This document shows, one piece after another, positions 7,809 to 14,334 of a stretch of DNA of 22,837 bases. The position numbers and the translations under genes are program-made. Position 1 is the stretch's first letter, and each line of letters begins with the position of its first letter. The stretch comes from CAZJQT01 sp964548655 (GTDB taxonomy: Bacteria > Patescibacteriota > Saccharimonadia > Saccharimonadales > CAZJQT01), in the NCBI GenBank assembly GCA_964548655.1, contig CAZJQT010000007.1:1-22837 (forward strand), in the 5' to 3' direction. A model generated the notes under the pieces. The model was not told the origin of the DNA. It was given only the letters and a program-made list of their open reading frames with translations, and did no database searches.

Positions 7809-8388
7809 CACCACCACTCTACCCCATTAGTTCGTAATATGTTCAGTTTTAATAATGATCATACTTTGTTAAAAAACTATACTAACATACATAAAAAGGG
7901 AAAAGTCAAAATTATTAATAATAGATAGAGCAGGAGAGGAAACAATAAAACAATATGAAAAGCGTGAAAAAGCAAATGATTTCACGACATGGTTGTGGAA
8001 AAGTCTATGGCTGTGTGGAATGTCACAGCCAGCAGCATAGCAGCTATAGAACACTAAACACTAGGTATGCATTGTGATGTTAGTGCAGTGTTACAAACAA
8101 ATGCATTTATATGCAGCAACAGCCGCAAAGTCCCCTGTAGCAGAGGTAATGCTTGTCATCTATTGAAATTAATAACGAGTCGCAAAATATACATTGTGCG
8201 ACGTCATGTGTATGTTTGTGTTTGGTGCTCTGCTTCGCTTTGTAGGTCCAATTTTCTATGTGCTCTGCATGATTTTGTTTTTGAATTTTATTAATCCCTG
8301 CCCATTTGCTGCTTCCCGCAATAAACGACCAAACGTGATAATCCACTATTTAGCTACCAACCACTAACCTTGTTCGTATTTTGTACAC
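7809..8388. other. AT-rich intergenic gap, no secure gene
   Basis: 580 nt clearly richer in A+T than the flanking genes, lying between the end of the dcw operon and the end of an oppositely oriented gene. Open frames here overlap each other on both strands, have no good ribosome sites and look like chance. Inverted repeats are present: GGCTGTG (8009-8015) with CACAGCC (8024-8030), and GTCGCA (8179-8184) with TGCGAC (8197-8202). Neither is followed by a T tract, so neither is a convincing terminator. The composition would suit decayed or transferred DNA, but I recognise no remnant gene. Confidence 0.5.
7955..8077 (+). CDS. Possible 40-aa His/Cys-containing small protein
   Basis: ATG at 7955 with a purine-rich AGGAGAGGA tract at 7932-7940, about 14 nt upstream (longer than ideal), then 40 codons and TGA. 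The predicted peptide has a central RHGCGKVYGCVECH segment with three Cys and two His, which could coordinate a metal ion. The inverted repeat 8009-8030 lies inside the frame. I recognise no family. Low confidence, because the surrounding region is AT-rich and contains many chance frames. Confidence 0.22.
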   Translation: MKSVKKQMISRHGCGKVYGCVECHSQQHSSYRTLNTRYAL

Positions 8389-8730
8389 TTAGTATTTTGG
8401 AGTCTTGGGTGGTCTTCCGACTGGGCGGGGTATGTCGGCAAAATCTTTAACCTCGGAACTTAAGTATATTGGGCCACAACGAAGACTGACGACTGGCCTA
8501 GGGAAATTAGCGTTTTCGGCTTTTCTGAGTGAGGATATTCGCTGTGACGAAACATTGACTATAGATGCAGCCTCTTGAATTCCTACTAGGCCAATAGCTG
8601 CACATAGCTCTTCACAAATATGCGCAATCAACGTTTCGTCTACGGTTTCTCCTAAATGGTCTTCAAGCTGTGTTTGAACAAGCTGACCTATGGCTTCACC
8701 CGTCCGATCATAGAGGGGTTCTCTTCCCAT
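8389..8730 (-). CDS. Helix-turn-helix DNA-binding protein with AT-hook-like C-terminus
   Basis: 113-aa protein. The N-terminal half is acidic and helical. The central part reads like an excisionase/AlpA- or MerR-like HTH: VGIQEAASIVNVSSQRISSL (about residues 49-68) is helix-turn-recognition helix, followed by ENANFPRPVVSLRCGPIYLSSEVKDFA, the wing-like segment common in small HTH proteins of the form 'FPxPV...GpiwlrsdVeawa'. The last residues, PRPVGRPPKTPKY, contain a GRP core flanked by basic residues, as in AT-hooks. The protein is probably a transcriptional regulator or nucleoid-type DNA binder; its target is unknown. Its ATG lies 5 nt after the stop of the sigma-4/HARE gene, so the two probably share a transcript. 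The RBS is weak. Confidence 0.7.
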   Translation of the reverse strand: MGREPLYDRTGEAIGQLVQTQLEDHLGETVDETLIAHICEELCAAIGLVGIQEAASIVNVSSQRISSLRKAENANFPRPVVSLRCGPIYLSSEVKDFADIPRPVGRPPKTPKY

Positions 8731-8735
8731 TTGAT

Positions 8736-9803
8736 TTATTCCGCTAGGGCGTAGGTGGCTTTGGCAACGCGCTTGAATTGTGCTTTGCCTTGTAGATTCA
8801 ATAAAATTGTAGTCTCTTTGACGTGGCGGCTCTTAAGCACTTCTTTGACAATAGCATCGCGGTGCATAGGTTCTTTGGCTTTTTTTAGCACCTCTGTTAT
8901 AACATCGGCCACAGTGCCCTTAGCGTATCCCCACTCTTTTAGGGCGTAGATACCGCGTCCTATTAATACAAATCGTTTGTCTTTGATAAGTTCGTTGTGA
9001 ATTGCCTGGGTAGTAACGTCTTTGCGTTTAAAGTCGGATTTCTTGATAGCAGCGGCGATCTCGTTGAAGTGCATGTGTTTGCCCTGCTCTTTTAGGATGA
9101 CGTAGATTTTATCACGAATGTTCTTAGGATTAACCATTGGCCATTTCATTAAGCCCCAGCGGCCATTTAGAGTCGCTAACTCTTTGCTAACGCTGGCTAG
9201 AGCAGCTGCATGGCGGTTGTTGTCTGTATTAGATGCTTTAGCAACTTCCTCGATGGTTGAGGGTTCTTTCAGGGCCTTGATACCGTTGATAATCTTCTCT
9301 ACCAGTTTCTTGATGGCTTTTTCATCATGTAGACCCTTAACACCGACGGCGTGATAATATTGGTCGTTTTCATCGATAACAGCTAGCTTTGGGCTAAGTT
9401 GAGCTAGGAAAGACACGCGAGATTGGTCAACACGGCTGTTCTCGGGAGTTAATTTGGCTGATAAGTCAGAAACACGGGCGACATCACCCATTTGGCTGAT
9501 TTGTTCTACAAAAACCTCTTGAACCGTCTGTAAATGCGGTAGTTTGCCTTCACCGGCTTGCGCTTTCAGACGTGCAACTACAGCTTTCTCCAGTTGTCGG
9601 ACGCGTTCGCGGGTAATACCTAACAGCTCACCGATCTGTTCTAGTGTTTCTTTGCGGTCAAACAGCCCAAAACGGCGGGAAATTATCTCCCTTTCCCTTT
9701 CGCGCTCTATAGTCCCAAGAATGTCGTTTACGATTTTCTCAATCTGTAACTTGACTGCTTCGGCCATAGGTTTTCCTTCTTTAACTGCTGTATTACCGTT
9801 CAT
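8736..9803 (-). CDS. Sigma-70 region 4 / HARE-HTH protein (RNAP delta-like)
   Basis: 355-aa protein with two recognisable parts. Residues about 48-92 match sigma-70 region 4.2: SRRFGLFDRKETLEQIGELL then GITRERVRQLEKAVVARL. Sigma regions 2 and 3 are absent. The C-terminal part (about 225-350) looks like HARE-HTH, the fold of the RNA polymerase delta subunit: IRDKIYVILKEQGKHMHFNE, then FVLIGRGIYALKEWG, then a second copy-like stretch PMHRDAIVKEVL ending in KATYALAE. Lacking region 2, it should not open promoters itself; I infer an RNAP-associated regulator. Two starts are possible. The ATG at 9803 is almost at the +1 of a consensus promoter (leaderless). The ATG at 9767 has a good SD (AGAAGGAAAA) and removes 12 residues. 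Confidence 0.8.
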   Translation of the reverse strand: MNGNTAVKEGKPMAEAVKLQIEKIVNDILGTIEREREREIISRRFGLFDRKETLEQIGELLGITRERVRQLEKAVVARLKAQAGEGKLPHLQTVQEVFVEQISQMGDVARVSDLSAKLTPENSRVDQSRVSFLAQLSPKLAVIDENDQYYHAVGVKGLHDEKAIKKLVEKIINGIKALKEPSTIEEVAKASNTDNNRHAAALASVSKELATLNGRWGLMKWPMVNPKNIRDKIYVILKEQGKHMHFNEIAAAIKKSDFKRKDVTTQAIHNELIKDKRFVLIGRGIYALKEWGYAKGTVADVITEVLKKAKEPMHRDAIVKEVLKSRHVKETTILLNLQGKAQFKRVAKATYALAE

Positions 9804-9811
9804 TTACTAAT

Positions 9812-9840
9812 ATTCTATAACTAATTGATAAATATGTCAA
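9812..9840 (-). promoter_or_regulatory. Consensus sigma70-type promoter for the sigma-4/HARE gene
   Basis: On the minus strand TTGACA (9835-9840) and TAGAAT (9812-9817) are separated by exactly 17 nt. The predicted +1 is near 9805, two bases before the ATG at 9803, so the transcript would be almost leaderless unless the internal ATG at 9767 is used. Confidence 0.75.
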
Positions 9841-9955
9841 CTATTCCTTTTACTTTGTTTATTTTAGCATGAAATGGACGTTACGGCGCAATCATGCAAT
9901 TACAAACATATAAGAGCATACCTGTTATTTCTGTGCAAAAGTATGGTGCTATCTA

Positions 9956-12238
9956 CTACGTTTTCTTGCGGCGGCGGAAGCGGGCTTTCTTGTCTGGCGC
10001 TTTGTCTAGCAAGTCTTTAGCTTCAACCTCTGTCAATTTCTTTGGATCAACTGATTTGGGGATGCGCGCATTCTTTTTACCGTTAGTTATATAGGGTCCA
10101 TAAGGTCCATTTAACACTTTAATACCACTTGGAAATTCAGCAATATTTTTCTCGGCCTCCTGCTTTTGCTTTTCGGCGTAAAGTTTACGGGCGTCGGCTT
10201 CGTTAATAGTTAATGGGTCGTGCTCTTTCAACGACACGAACGTCTTATCAACCTGAATATAAGGCCCAAAGCGGCCAATATTGGCTTTGATTTCCTCACC
10301 TGATTCGGTCTTGCCAACCACTCTTGGTAATTTGAACATTTCCAAAGCCTGCTCAACAGTGACAGTTTCTAAGGTGGCATCCTTTGGCAGTGGTGCAAAA
10401 TCCGGCTTGGCTTCATCATCCGTCGCACCGCGTTGCAACATCGGTCCATAGCGGCCAAAACGGGCAATGATGGGCTTACCGCTAGTCGGGTCCTTACCTA
10501 GTTCCCTAGCCTGTGATGTTTCTTCGCGGCTGACTGATTCTGATTTCTCCACCAAGGGGTGGAAGCGCTTGTAAAAATCTTTGAGCATCTGTTCTTTGGA
10601 TTCTTTCCCTTCAGCAATATCGTCCAGTTCTTTCTCAGCATGAGCCGTAAAGTCATAATCCACGATTGAACTGAAATGTTTGACTAGAAAGTCGGTAGTG
10701 ACTTCGGCTACAGAGGTAGGCAGTAATTTGTTGCGGTCGGCACCGACAGTTGCCTTCTCTGTAACCTCGCTAATATTACCCTTTTCAAGCCGAATAACGG
10801 TTACGTCGCGTTCTTGGCCGATGACATCGCTCTTTTCTACGTAACCCCGGGCTTGGATGGTAGAAATGGTTGGCGCATAAGTACTAGGCCGGCCGATACC
10901 CAATTCTTCGAGCTTTCTGACCAAACTGGCTTCAGAATAACGAGCCGCCGGCTTAGTGAAAGTCTGTGTCCCGGACATGGCTTTCAGGTCCAGTGCATCA
11001 CCAACCTTTAGTTGTGGCAAGATAACATCCTCTTTGCTGCCACCGTAAACCTTGAAGAAGCCGTCAAATTTTAGGACTTCGCCTTTAGCCATAAGGGTCT
11101 CCGAACGGTTGCTCATAGATATTTCTAGATCTGTTTTATCAATGGTGGCTGGCGCCATTTGGCTGGCAATTGCCCGCCGCCAAATTAGCTGGTAAAGCTT
11201 AGTTTGTTGCTCGTCATTGCCGGCGGAAAGCTTGTCAAAGCTGGTTGGCCGGATGGCTTCATGGGCTTCCTGGGCGCTTTTGTTCTTGGTCTGGAATTGA
11301 CGCTCGTGGTGATAATTGGCGCCAAAAGTGTTAGTTATGTACTTCTTTGCGGCCGTTAGGGCTAAAGACGACAAAATCGTGCTGTCGGTACGCATATAAG
11401 TGATGTGTCCGCTCTCATATAGGCGTTGAGCTAGGGTCATAGTCTGCTTGACGCTGTAGCCCAACTTTCGGGCAGCTTCTTGTTGGAGTAATGAGGTGGT
11501 AAATGGTGAGCCCGGGCTACGGCTACCTGGTTTTTGGTCGATGTTACTGACTTTGAACTGAGCAGTTTTAGCGGCTTCTAATAATTCTTTGGTTTTGTCT
11601 ACTGATTCTAATCTTTTGGATAGCTCAGCCTCGAAATCTTTGTCTTTATAAAAAGTACCGACGACCTTGAAGTTGGCTTCGGCTTGGTGACCTTTAATCT
11701 CGCGTTCGCGCTCAACGATCAAACGAACAGCTACCGACTGGACCCGGCCAGCAGACAGGCCAGTTCTAACCTTTTTCCAGAGAACAGGACTTAGTTCATA
11801 ACCAACCAGACGGTCTAAAATGCGGCGGGCTTGCTGGGCGTCCACTAGATTAATATCGACGGTCCGTGGCTTAGCCACGGCTGCCTCTAAGGCGGATTTG
11901 GTAATTTCGTGGAAAACAATCCGCTTGGTTTGCGCTGGCTTAAGGCCTAGTGCTTCGCACAGATGCCAGGCAATGGCTTCGCCTTCGCGGTCTTCATCAG
12001 TTGCCAGCCAAACTTCAAGACCACTAGCGGCTTTCTTGAGTTCACGCACTACTTTGGTTTTGTCCGGACTTATCTCGTAGCTAGGCTTGAAATCGTGCTC
12101 AATATCTATGTTTAAGCCCTTTTTTGGTAGATCACGAACATGGCCAAAACTGCTTTTGACCGAGAAATCTTTGCCAAGATACTGTTCAATGGTTTTGGCT
12201 TTGGCCGGACTCTCCACGATAACTAGATTTTTAGGCAT
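9956..12238 (-). CDS. topA: DNA topoisomerase I (type IA)
   Basis: Type IA topoisomerase that relaxes negative supercoils by single-strand passage. The 760-aa product starts MPKNLVIVESPAKAKTIEQYL, the TOPRIM domain with its catalytic Glu; the acidic triad region reads TDEDREGEA (about 79-87). The domain signature GYELSPVLWKKVRTGLSAGR follows (about 147-166). The active-site tyrosine is Tyr281 in HITYMRTDS. The C-terminus has no CxxC zinc ribbons. Instead it has repeated glycine/aromatic modules (FGRYGPMLQRG, IGRFGPYIQVD, NGPYGPYITNG) and a Lys/Arg-rich tail, a common non-zinc variant. It lies just downstream of dprA and a small membrane protein; dprA-topA neighbourhood is conserved in many bacteria. 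Its own promoter sits immediately upstream and there is no SD. Confidence 0.96.
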   Translation of the reverse strand: MPKNLVIVESPAKAKTIEQYLGKDFSVKSSFGHVRDLPKKGLNIDIEHDFKPSYEISPDKTKVVRELKKAASGLEVWLATDEDREGEAIAWHLCEALGLKPAQTKRIVFHEITKSALEAAVAKPRTVDINLVDAQQARRILDRLVGYELSPVLWKKVRTGLSAGRVQSVAVRLIVEREREIKGHQAEANFKVVGTFYKDKDFEAELSKRLESVDKTKELLEAAKTAQFKVSNIDQKPGSRSPGSPFTTSLLQQEAARKLGYSVKQTMTLAQRLYESGHITYMRTDSTILSSLALTAAKKYITNTFGANYHHERQFQTKNKSAQEAHEAIRPTSFDKLSAGNDEQQTKLYQLIWRRAIASQMAPATIDKTDLEISMSNRSETLMAKGEVLKFDGFFKVYGGSKEDVILPQLKVGDALDLKAMSGTQTFTKPAARYSEASLVRKLEELGIGRPSTYAPTISTIQARGYVEKSDVIGQERDVTVIRLEKGNISEVTEKATVGADRNKLLPTSVAEVTTDFLVKHFSSIVDYDFTAHAEKELDDIAEGKESKEQMLKDFYKRFHPLVEKSESVSREETSQARELGKDPTSGKPIIARFGRYGPMLQRGATDDEAKPDFAPLPKDATLETVTVEQALEMFKLPRVVGKTESGEEIKANIGRFGPYIQVDKTFVSLKEHDPLTINEADARKLYAEKQKQEAEKNIAEFPSGIKVLNGPYGPYITNGKKNARIPKSVDPKKLTEVEAKDLLDKAPDKKARFRRRKKT

Positions 12239-12246
12239 TAGTGTTT

Positions 12247-12274
12247 AGTTTACCTGTTTATACGTTATCGGCAA
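12247..12274 (-). promoter_or_regulatory. Likely topA promoter giving a near-leaderless transcript
   Basis: Minus strand: -35-like TTGCCG (12269-12274), 16-nt spacer, -10-like TAAACT (12247-12252), then 8 nt to the topA ATG. No Shine-Dalgarno lies in the 8 nt. Confidence 0.45.
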
Positions 12275-12292
12275 ATAAGACTAACAGAATAC

Positions 12293-12520
12293 TCAGCCGT
12301 TGCCTAGGCGGTAGCCTACCCAGATACCTAAGAAAGCGCCAACTGTACCTAGGACAAAGCCCCAAAGGCCTAAAAAGTTGCCGTGATCAAGAAAGCCGCC
12401 TAGGATACCACCGATGGTCGAGCCGACAAAAATTCCTATCCAGATGTATGTTTTGGTTTCCACTACTTGATTATAGCGTAGGTTATTGTCGGCAGAACTA
12501 ATTGAGTCCCCAGTGGCCAT
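12293..12520 (-). CDS. Small glycine-rich two-helix membrane protein
   Basis: 75-aa protein with a polar N-terminus of about 24 residues and two hydrophobic, glycine-spaced helices (about 25-45, WIGIFVGSTIGGILGGFL, and about 51-70, LWGFVLGTVGAFLGIWVGY) joined by a short DHGN loop. The glycine spacing suggests tight helix packing, as in glycine-zipper proteins. The general pattern recalls AtpZ/AtpI-type helical hairpins, but no ATP synthase genes are present, so I do not assign that function. It overlaps the end of dprA by 23 nt and precedes topA by 54 nt, suggesting cotranscription with dprA. The ATG is preceded by a short AGG at close spacing. Confidence 0.6.
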   Translation of the reverse strand: MATGDSISSADNNLRYNQVVETKTYIWIGIFVGSTIGGILGGFLDHGNFLGLWGFVLGTVGAFLGIWVGYRLGNG

Positions 12521-13355
12521 TGCCTAACGGGTGAATTTTGCCTGTAATTTCCAACATGGTTAGGACTTGGTTGAATTTCTCCGCCGATAGACCACTGGTT
12601 TGTTGTAACTCAGCGACATCTGATACGCCTTGGCTCAATTGGTCCAAAATCAAAGCCTCATCGCTATTAGCCGCTACAACAGCTTGATCACTTGTCTTCT
12701 GAGTGATACCTAGTGCTTGTAGGACGTCGCTAGCCTCTGTAACCGGCAGAGCACCAGCTTTGATTAACCGATTTGTGCCAACAGAATTAGCGCTGGTTAT
12801 ATTACCCGGTACGGCCATAACGGTTTTGCCCTGTTCTAAGGCAAAATTAGCCGTATGCAGCGTGCCGCTATGATCAGAAGCCTCAGTTATCAACAAAACA
12901 TCCGCTAGACCGGATACCAAGCGATTTCTGGCTATAAAATTACTCTTATAAGATTCAATCGGGCCGTCATACTCACTTATTAAAGCTCCGCCGCTGTCGA
13001 TGATTCGCTGAGCTAGTTGCTGGTTAGAGGCTGGATAAACATGGTCGACGCTAGATGGTAGAACAGCGACCGTATAACCACCGGCCTCTAGTGCGGCTTG
13101 GTGCGCCAAAGCGTCTACGCCTATAGCTAGGCCGCTGACGATGGTTATTCCCTTGCCGGCTAACTCGCCAGCCAGTTTGGTTGTCACTTGTCTACCGTAC
13201 GGTGTTACCGCCCGACTGCCGACAATGGAGACCACCCTACTATTTAACAGTTGCTCTAACTCTCCTAATACGTACAGTTGTTTGGGCGGCGAGGCAATAT
13301 TCTTTAGAGCCGGCGGGAAAGATTTGTCAGTTGGCGATACTTTAAACGACCCCAT
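12498..13355 (-). CDS. dprA: DNA-processing protein DprA (Smf)
   Basis: Binds single-stranded DNA and loads RecA during natural transformation. The 285-aa product (from the ATG at 13355) has the Rossmann-type DprA domain: VVSIVGSRAVTPYGRQ, then IVSGLAIGVDALAHQAAL, then VAVLPSSVDHVYPASNQ, RNRLVSGLADVLLITEA and GTLHTANFALEQGKTVMAVPG. A winged-helix DprA C-terminal domain follows (about 215-285, ILDQLSQGVSDVAELQQTSG). The usual N-terminal SAM domain is missing. A TTG ten codons upstream would extend the frame, but the promoter-like boxes at 13366-13393 overlap that extension, so I prefer the ATG at 13355. DprA suggests DNA uptake ability, consistent with competence genes reported in Saccharibacteria. 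Confidence 0.93.
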   Translation of the reverse strand: MGSFKVSPTDKSFPPALKNIASPPKQLYVLGELEQLLNSRVVSIVGSRAVTPYGRQVTTKLAGELAGKGITIVSGLAIGVDALAHQAALEAGGYTVAVLPSSVDHVYPASNQQLAQRIIDSGGALISEYDGPIESYKSNFIARNRLVSGLADVLLITEASDHSGTLHTANFALEQGKTVMAVPGNITSANSVGTNRLIKAGALPVTEASDVLQALGITQKTSDQAVVAANSDEALILDQLSQGVSDVAELQQTSGLSAEKFNQVLTMLEITGKIHPLGNGHWGLN

Positions 13356-13365
13356 ATAGACATAT

Positions 13366-13393
13366 AATATAGCTAAGTTTGCCAAAACTGCAA
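13366..13393 (-). promoter_or_regulatory. Likely dprA promoter
   Basis: Minus strand: TTGCAG (13388-13393), 16-nt spacer, TATATT (13366-13371). The predicted +1 is near 13359, about 4 nt before the ATG at 13355. It lies back-to-back with the plus-strand promoter at 13401-13428. Confidence 0.45.
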
Positions 13394-13400
13394 ATACGTA

Positions 13401-13428
13401 TTGACAAATAATATAAAATTGCTAAAAT
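13401..13428 (+). promoter_or_regulatory. Strong sigma70-type promoter driving the non-coding region
   Basis: Perfect -35 TTGACA (13401-13406), 16-nt AT-rich spacer, -10 TAAAAT (13423-13428). The predicted start is near 13435. No protein gene follows for about 590 nt, and the first good terminator downstream is at 13798-13840. Confidence 0.7.
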
Positions 13429-13434
13429 AGCAAT

Positions 13435-13840
13435 CCGTAAGCGTAATACTACGTTTATGCACCTTTTATAGATGTATTTGCTGCTTTTAGTAGCAAATAA
13501 CACTATTCTAACAATTTGTTAGATTGTTTTAGAGTCGGATCAAAGTTGTTACCCTCCACTTTATTCTCTAGTGCCTTCGGGCACGGCTCTAAAGCAAACT
13601 AACCCCTTTAAGACCATTTTATCTTCGGATTAAGGTGGACCCCCCGTTTTTAAGAGTGAGTCCCAAAGATTCCGTGTGCCTTAGGGCGGACGGAGACGTA
13701 GGCACTTTAAGAGTTTTGTCCTAACGTTTCACTGGGTGGGCTTAAAGGGTGCTTTTGGACATGTTACTCCTTATGGGAGGCAGACGTGTCCTGAAATGAG
13801 TCTCCAGTGGTGCCCACCCCCTCTGGAGGCTCTTTTTTTT
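13435..13840 (+). ncRNA. Candidate structured non-coding RNA, about 400 nt, family unknown
   Basis: The unit runs from a consensus promoter to an intrinsic terminator with no credible ORF. Helices visible on the plus strand: 13475-13483/13490-13498; 13511-13517/13521-13527; AGAGTC 13531-13536 with GGCTCT 13585-13590, enclosing GTGCC-UUCG-GGCAC at 13571-13584; CCCTTTAAG 13604-13612 with CTTAAAGGG 13741-13749, a perfect 9-bp long-range helix; a UUCG hairpin at 13614-13638; and GGACATG 13757-13763 with CGTGTCC 13785-13791, enclosing CTCC/GGAG. A possible pseudoknot pairs 13671-13675 with 13690-13694 and 13676-13680 with 13701-13705. The second strand of the 9-bp helix can also pair with 13702-13711, suggesting alternative folds. 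Core motifs of RNase P RNA, tmRNA and SRP RNA are not found. Two shorter RNAs are possible, since the 13511-13527 hairpin is followed by TTGTTTT. Confidence 0.6.
13798..13840 (+). terminator. Intrinsic (Rho-independent) terminator
   Basis: GAGTCTCCAG (13798-13807) pairs with CTGGAGGCTC (13823-13832): 10 bp with one G-U. It is followed by eight T (13833-13840). An inner GTGG/CCAC stem may stack in the loop. Orientation is plus strand, which fits the promoter at 13401-13428. Confidence 0.88.
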
Positions 13841-13985
13841 GGCTCATTCACCATACTTGCCTGCTTCCGAGCAAAGCTCGGAACACTGCAAGTATTCTTG
13901 GGGCATCACGGCGTCAGCTGGCGTCTGTCTCTCGCTCACCGTACCTGATTGTACGGCTCACTCGTTCCTCCTAGCTTCCTTGTAC
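13841..13985. repeat. Hairpin-rich non-coding spacer after the terminator
   Basis: A long imperfect inverted repeat spans 13853-13895: outer ATACTTGC/GCAAGTAT (8 bp), a 4x4 internal loop, inner TTCCGAGC/GCTCGGAA (8 bp) with an AAA loop. A second perfect hairpin follows, CCGTAC/GTACGG (13939-13944/13951-13956), flanked by repeated GCTCAC words. GGCGTC occurs twice around CAGCTG (13910-13925). No T tracts follow, so these are not terminators. I see no gene on either strand. Confidence 0.5.
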
Positions 13986-13994
13986 TGCACCCAA

Positions 13995-14022
13995 GTGAAA
14001 TGACCCACAAATGTGAGATAAT
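13995..14022 (+). promoter_or_regulatory. Promoter placing +1 on the ATG of the 101-aa gene
   Basis: -35-like GTGAAA (13995-14000, 4 of 6 matches), 16-nt spacer, -10 GATAAT (14017-14022), then exactly 6 nt to the ATG at 14029. The predicted +1 is the A of the start codon, and no SD is present. Confidence 0.5.
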
Positions 14023-14028
14023 AATAGT

Positions 14029-14334
14029 ATGGAAGAAGACCCGAGTAACGGTGATCTAGTACTTGAAGATCCGGACATAAAAGCATTAGGCCTCCCTACG
14101 GCTAAAAGGCGCTGGCCTAGAGCCGAAATTCCGGATCTTATGAGCAGAATAGACAGCTCCTTAGAGAGATTGATTAATGCAAACCCTGGCATGACACCAT
14201 TCAGAGCAATAAGGGGTTCAGATATTTTGCGTATTCATGAAGATACAATGGCCTTAGATAAAATGACTGGAGTTCTCCGTAACGTTTTAGCGGATGAAGT
14301 TGAAGTTTTTATTCAAGAAAATAGTAAAGAATAA
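14029..14334 (+). CDS. Hypothetical protein, 101 aa, acidic, soluble
   Basis: I do not recognise a family. The N-terminus is acidic (MEEDPSNGDLVLEDPDIKAL), then comes a short basic patch (AKRRWPRAE), then amphipathic helices with no membrane segment or signal peptide. Cys is absent. The gene lies between the hairpin-rich spacer and pth, in the opposite direction to pth. Its TAA (14332-14334) directly abuts the pth stop (14335-14337), so the two converge without a gap. A -10 box 6 nt before the ATG and the lack of SD support a leaderless mRNA. It could be a small lineage-specific protein. That it is a real gene is supported by the clean start, full-length frame and back-to-back packing. Confidence 0.6.
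   Translation: MEEDPSNGDLVLEDPDIKALGLPTAKRRWPRAEIPDLMSRIDSSLERLINANPGMTPFRAIRGSDILRIHEDTMALDKMTGVLRNVLADEVEVFIQENSKE

Noticed and set aside
8009..8030. Intrinsic terminator of the dcw operon
   Set aside because: A perfect 7-bp stem exists, but no T tract follows on either strand.
7869..8346. Overlapping open frames of 61-79 aa in the AT-rich gap
   Set aside because: They lie on both strands over the same bases, lack ribosome sites and encode Cys/Phe/Tyr-rich sequences typical of chance frames in AT-rich DNA.
13356..13385. TTG start ten codons upstream for dprA
   Set aside because: The extension would overlap its own likely -10 box, is unlike DprA N-termini, and an ATG follows.
13798..13840. 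T-box antiterminator/terminator
   Set aside because: AGTGGTGCCCACC before the terminator superficially resembles a T-box, but the 14-nt T-box sequence and a specifier hairpin are not seen, and the downstream gene is not an aminoacyl-tRNA synthetase or amino-acid gene.
13435..13840. RNase P RNA, tmRNA or SRP RNA
   Set aside because: Size fits the first two, but none of their universally conserved motifs is present on the plus strand, so no known family name is given.
13736..13948. 70-aa open frame on the plus strand
   Set aside because: It runs through the terminator stem and T tract, has no ribosome site and no protein-like composition.
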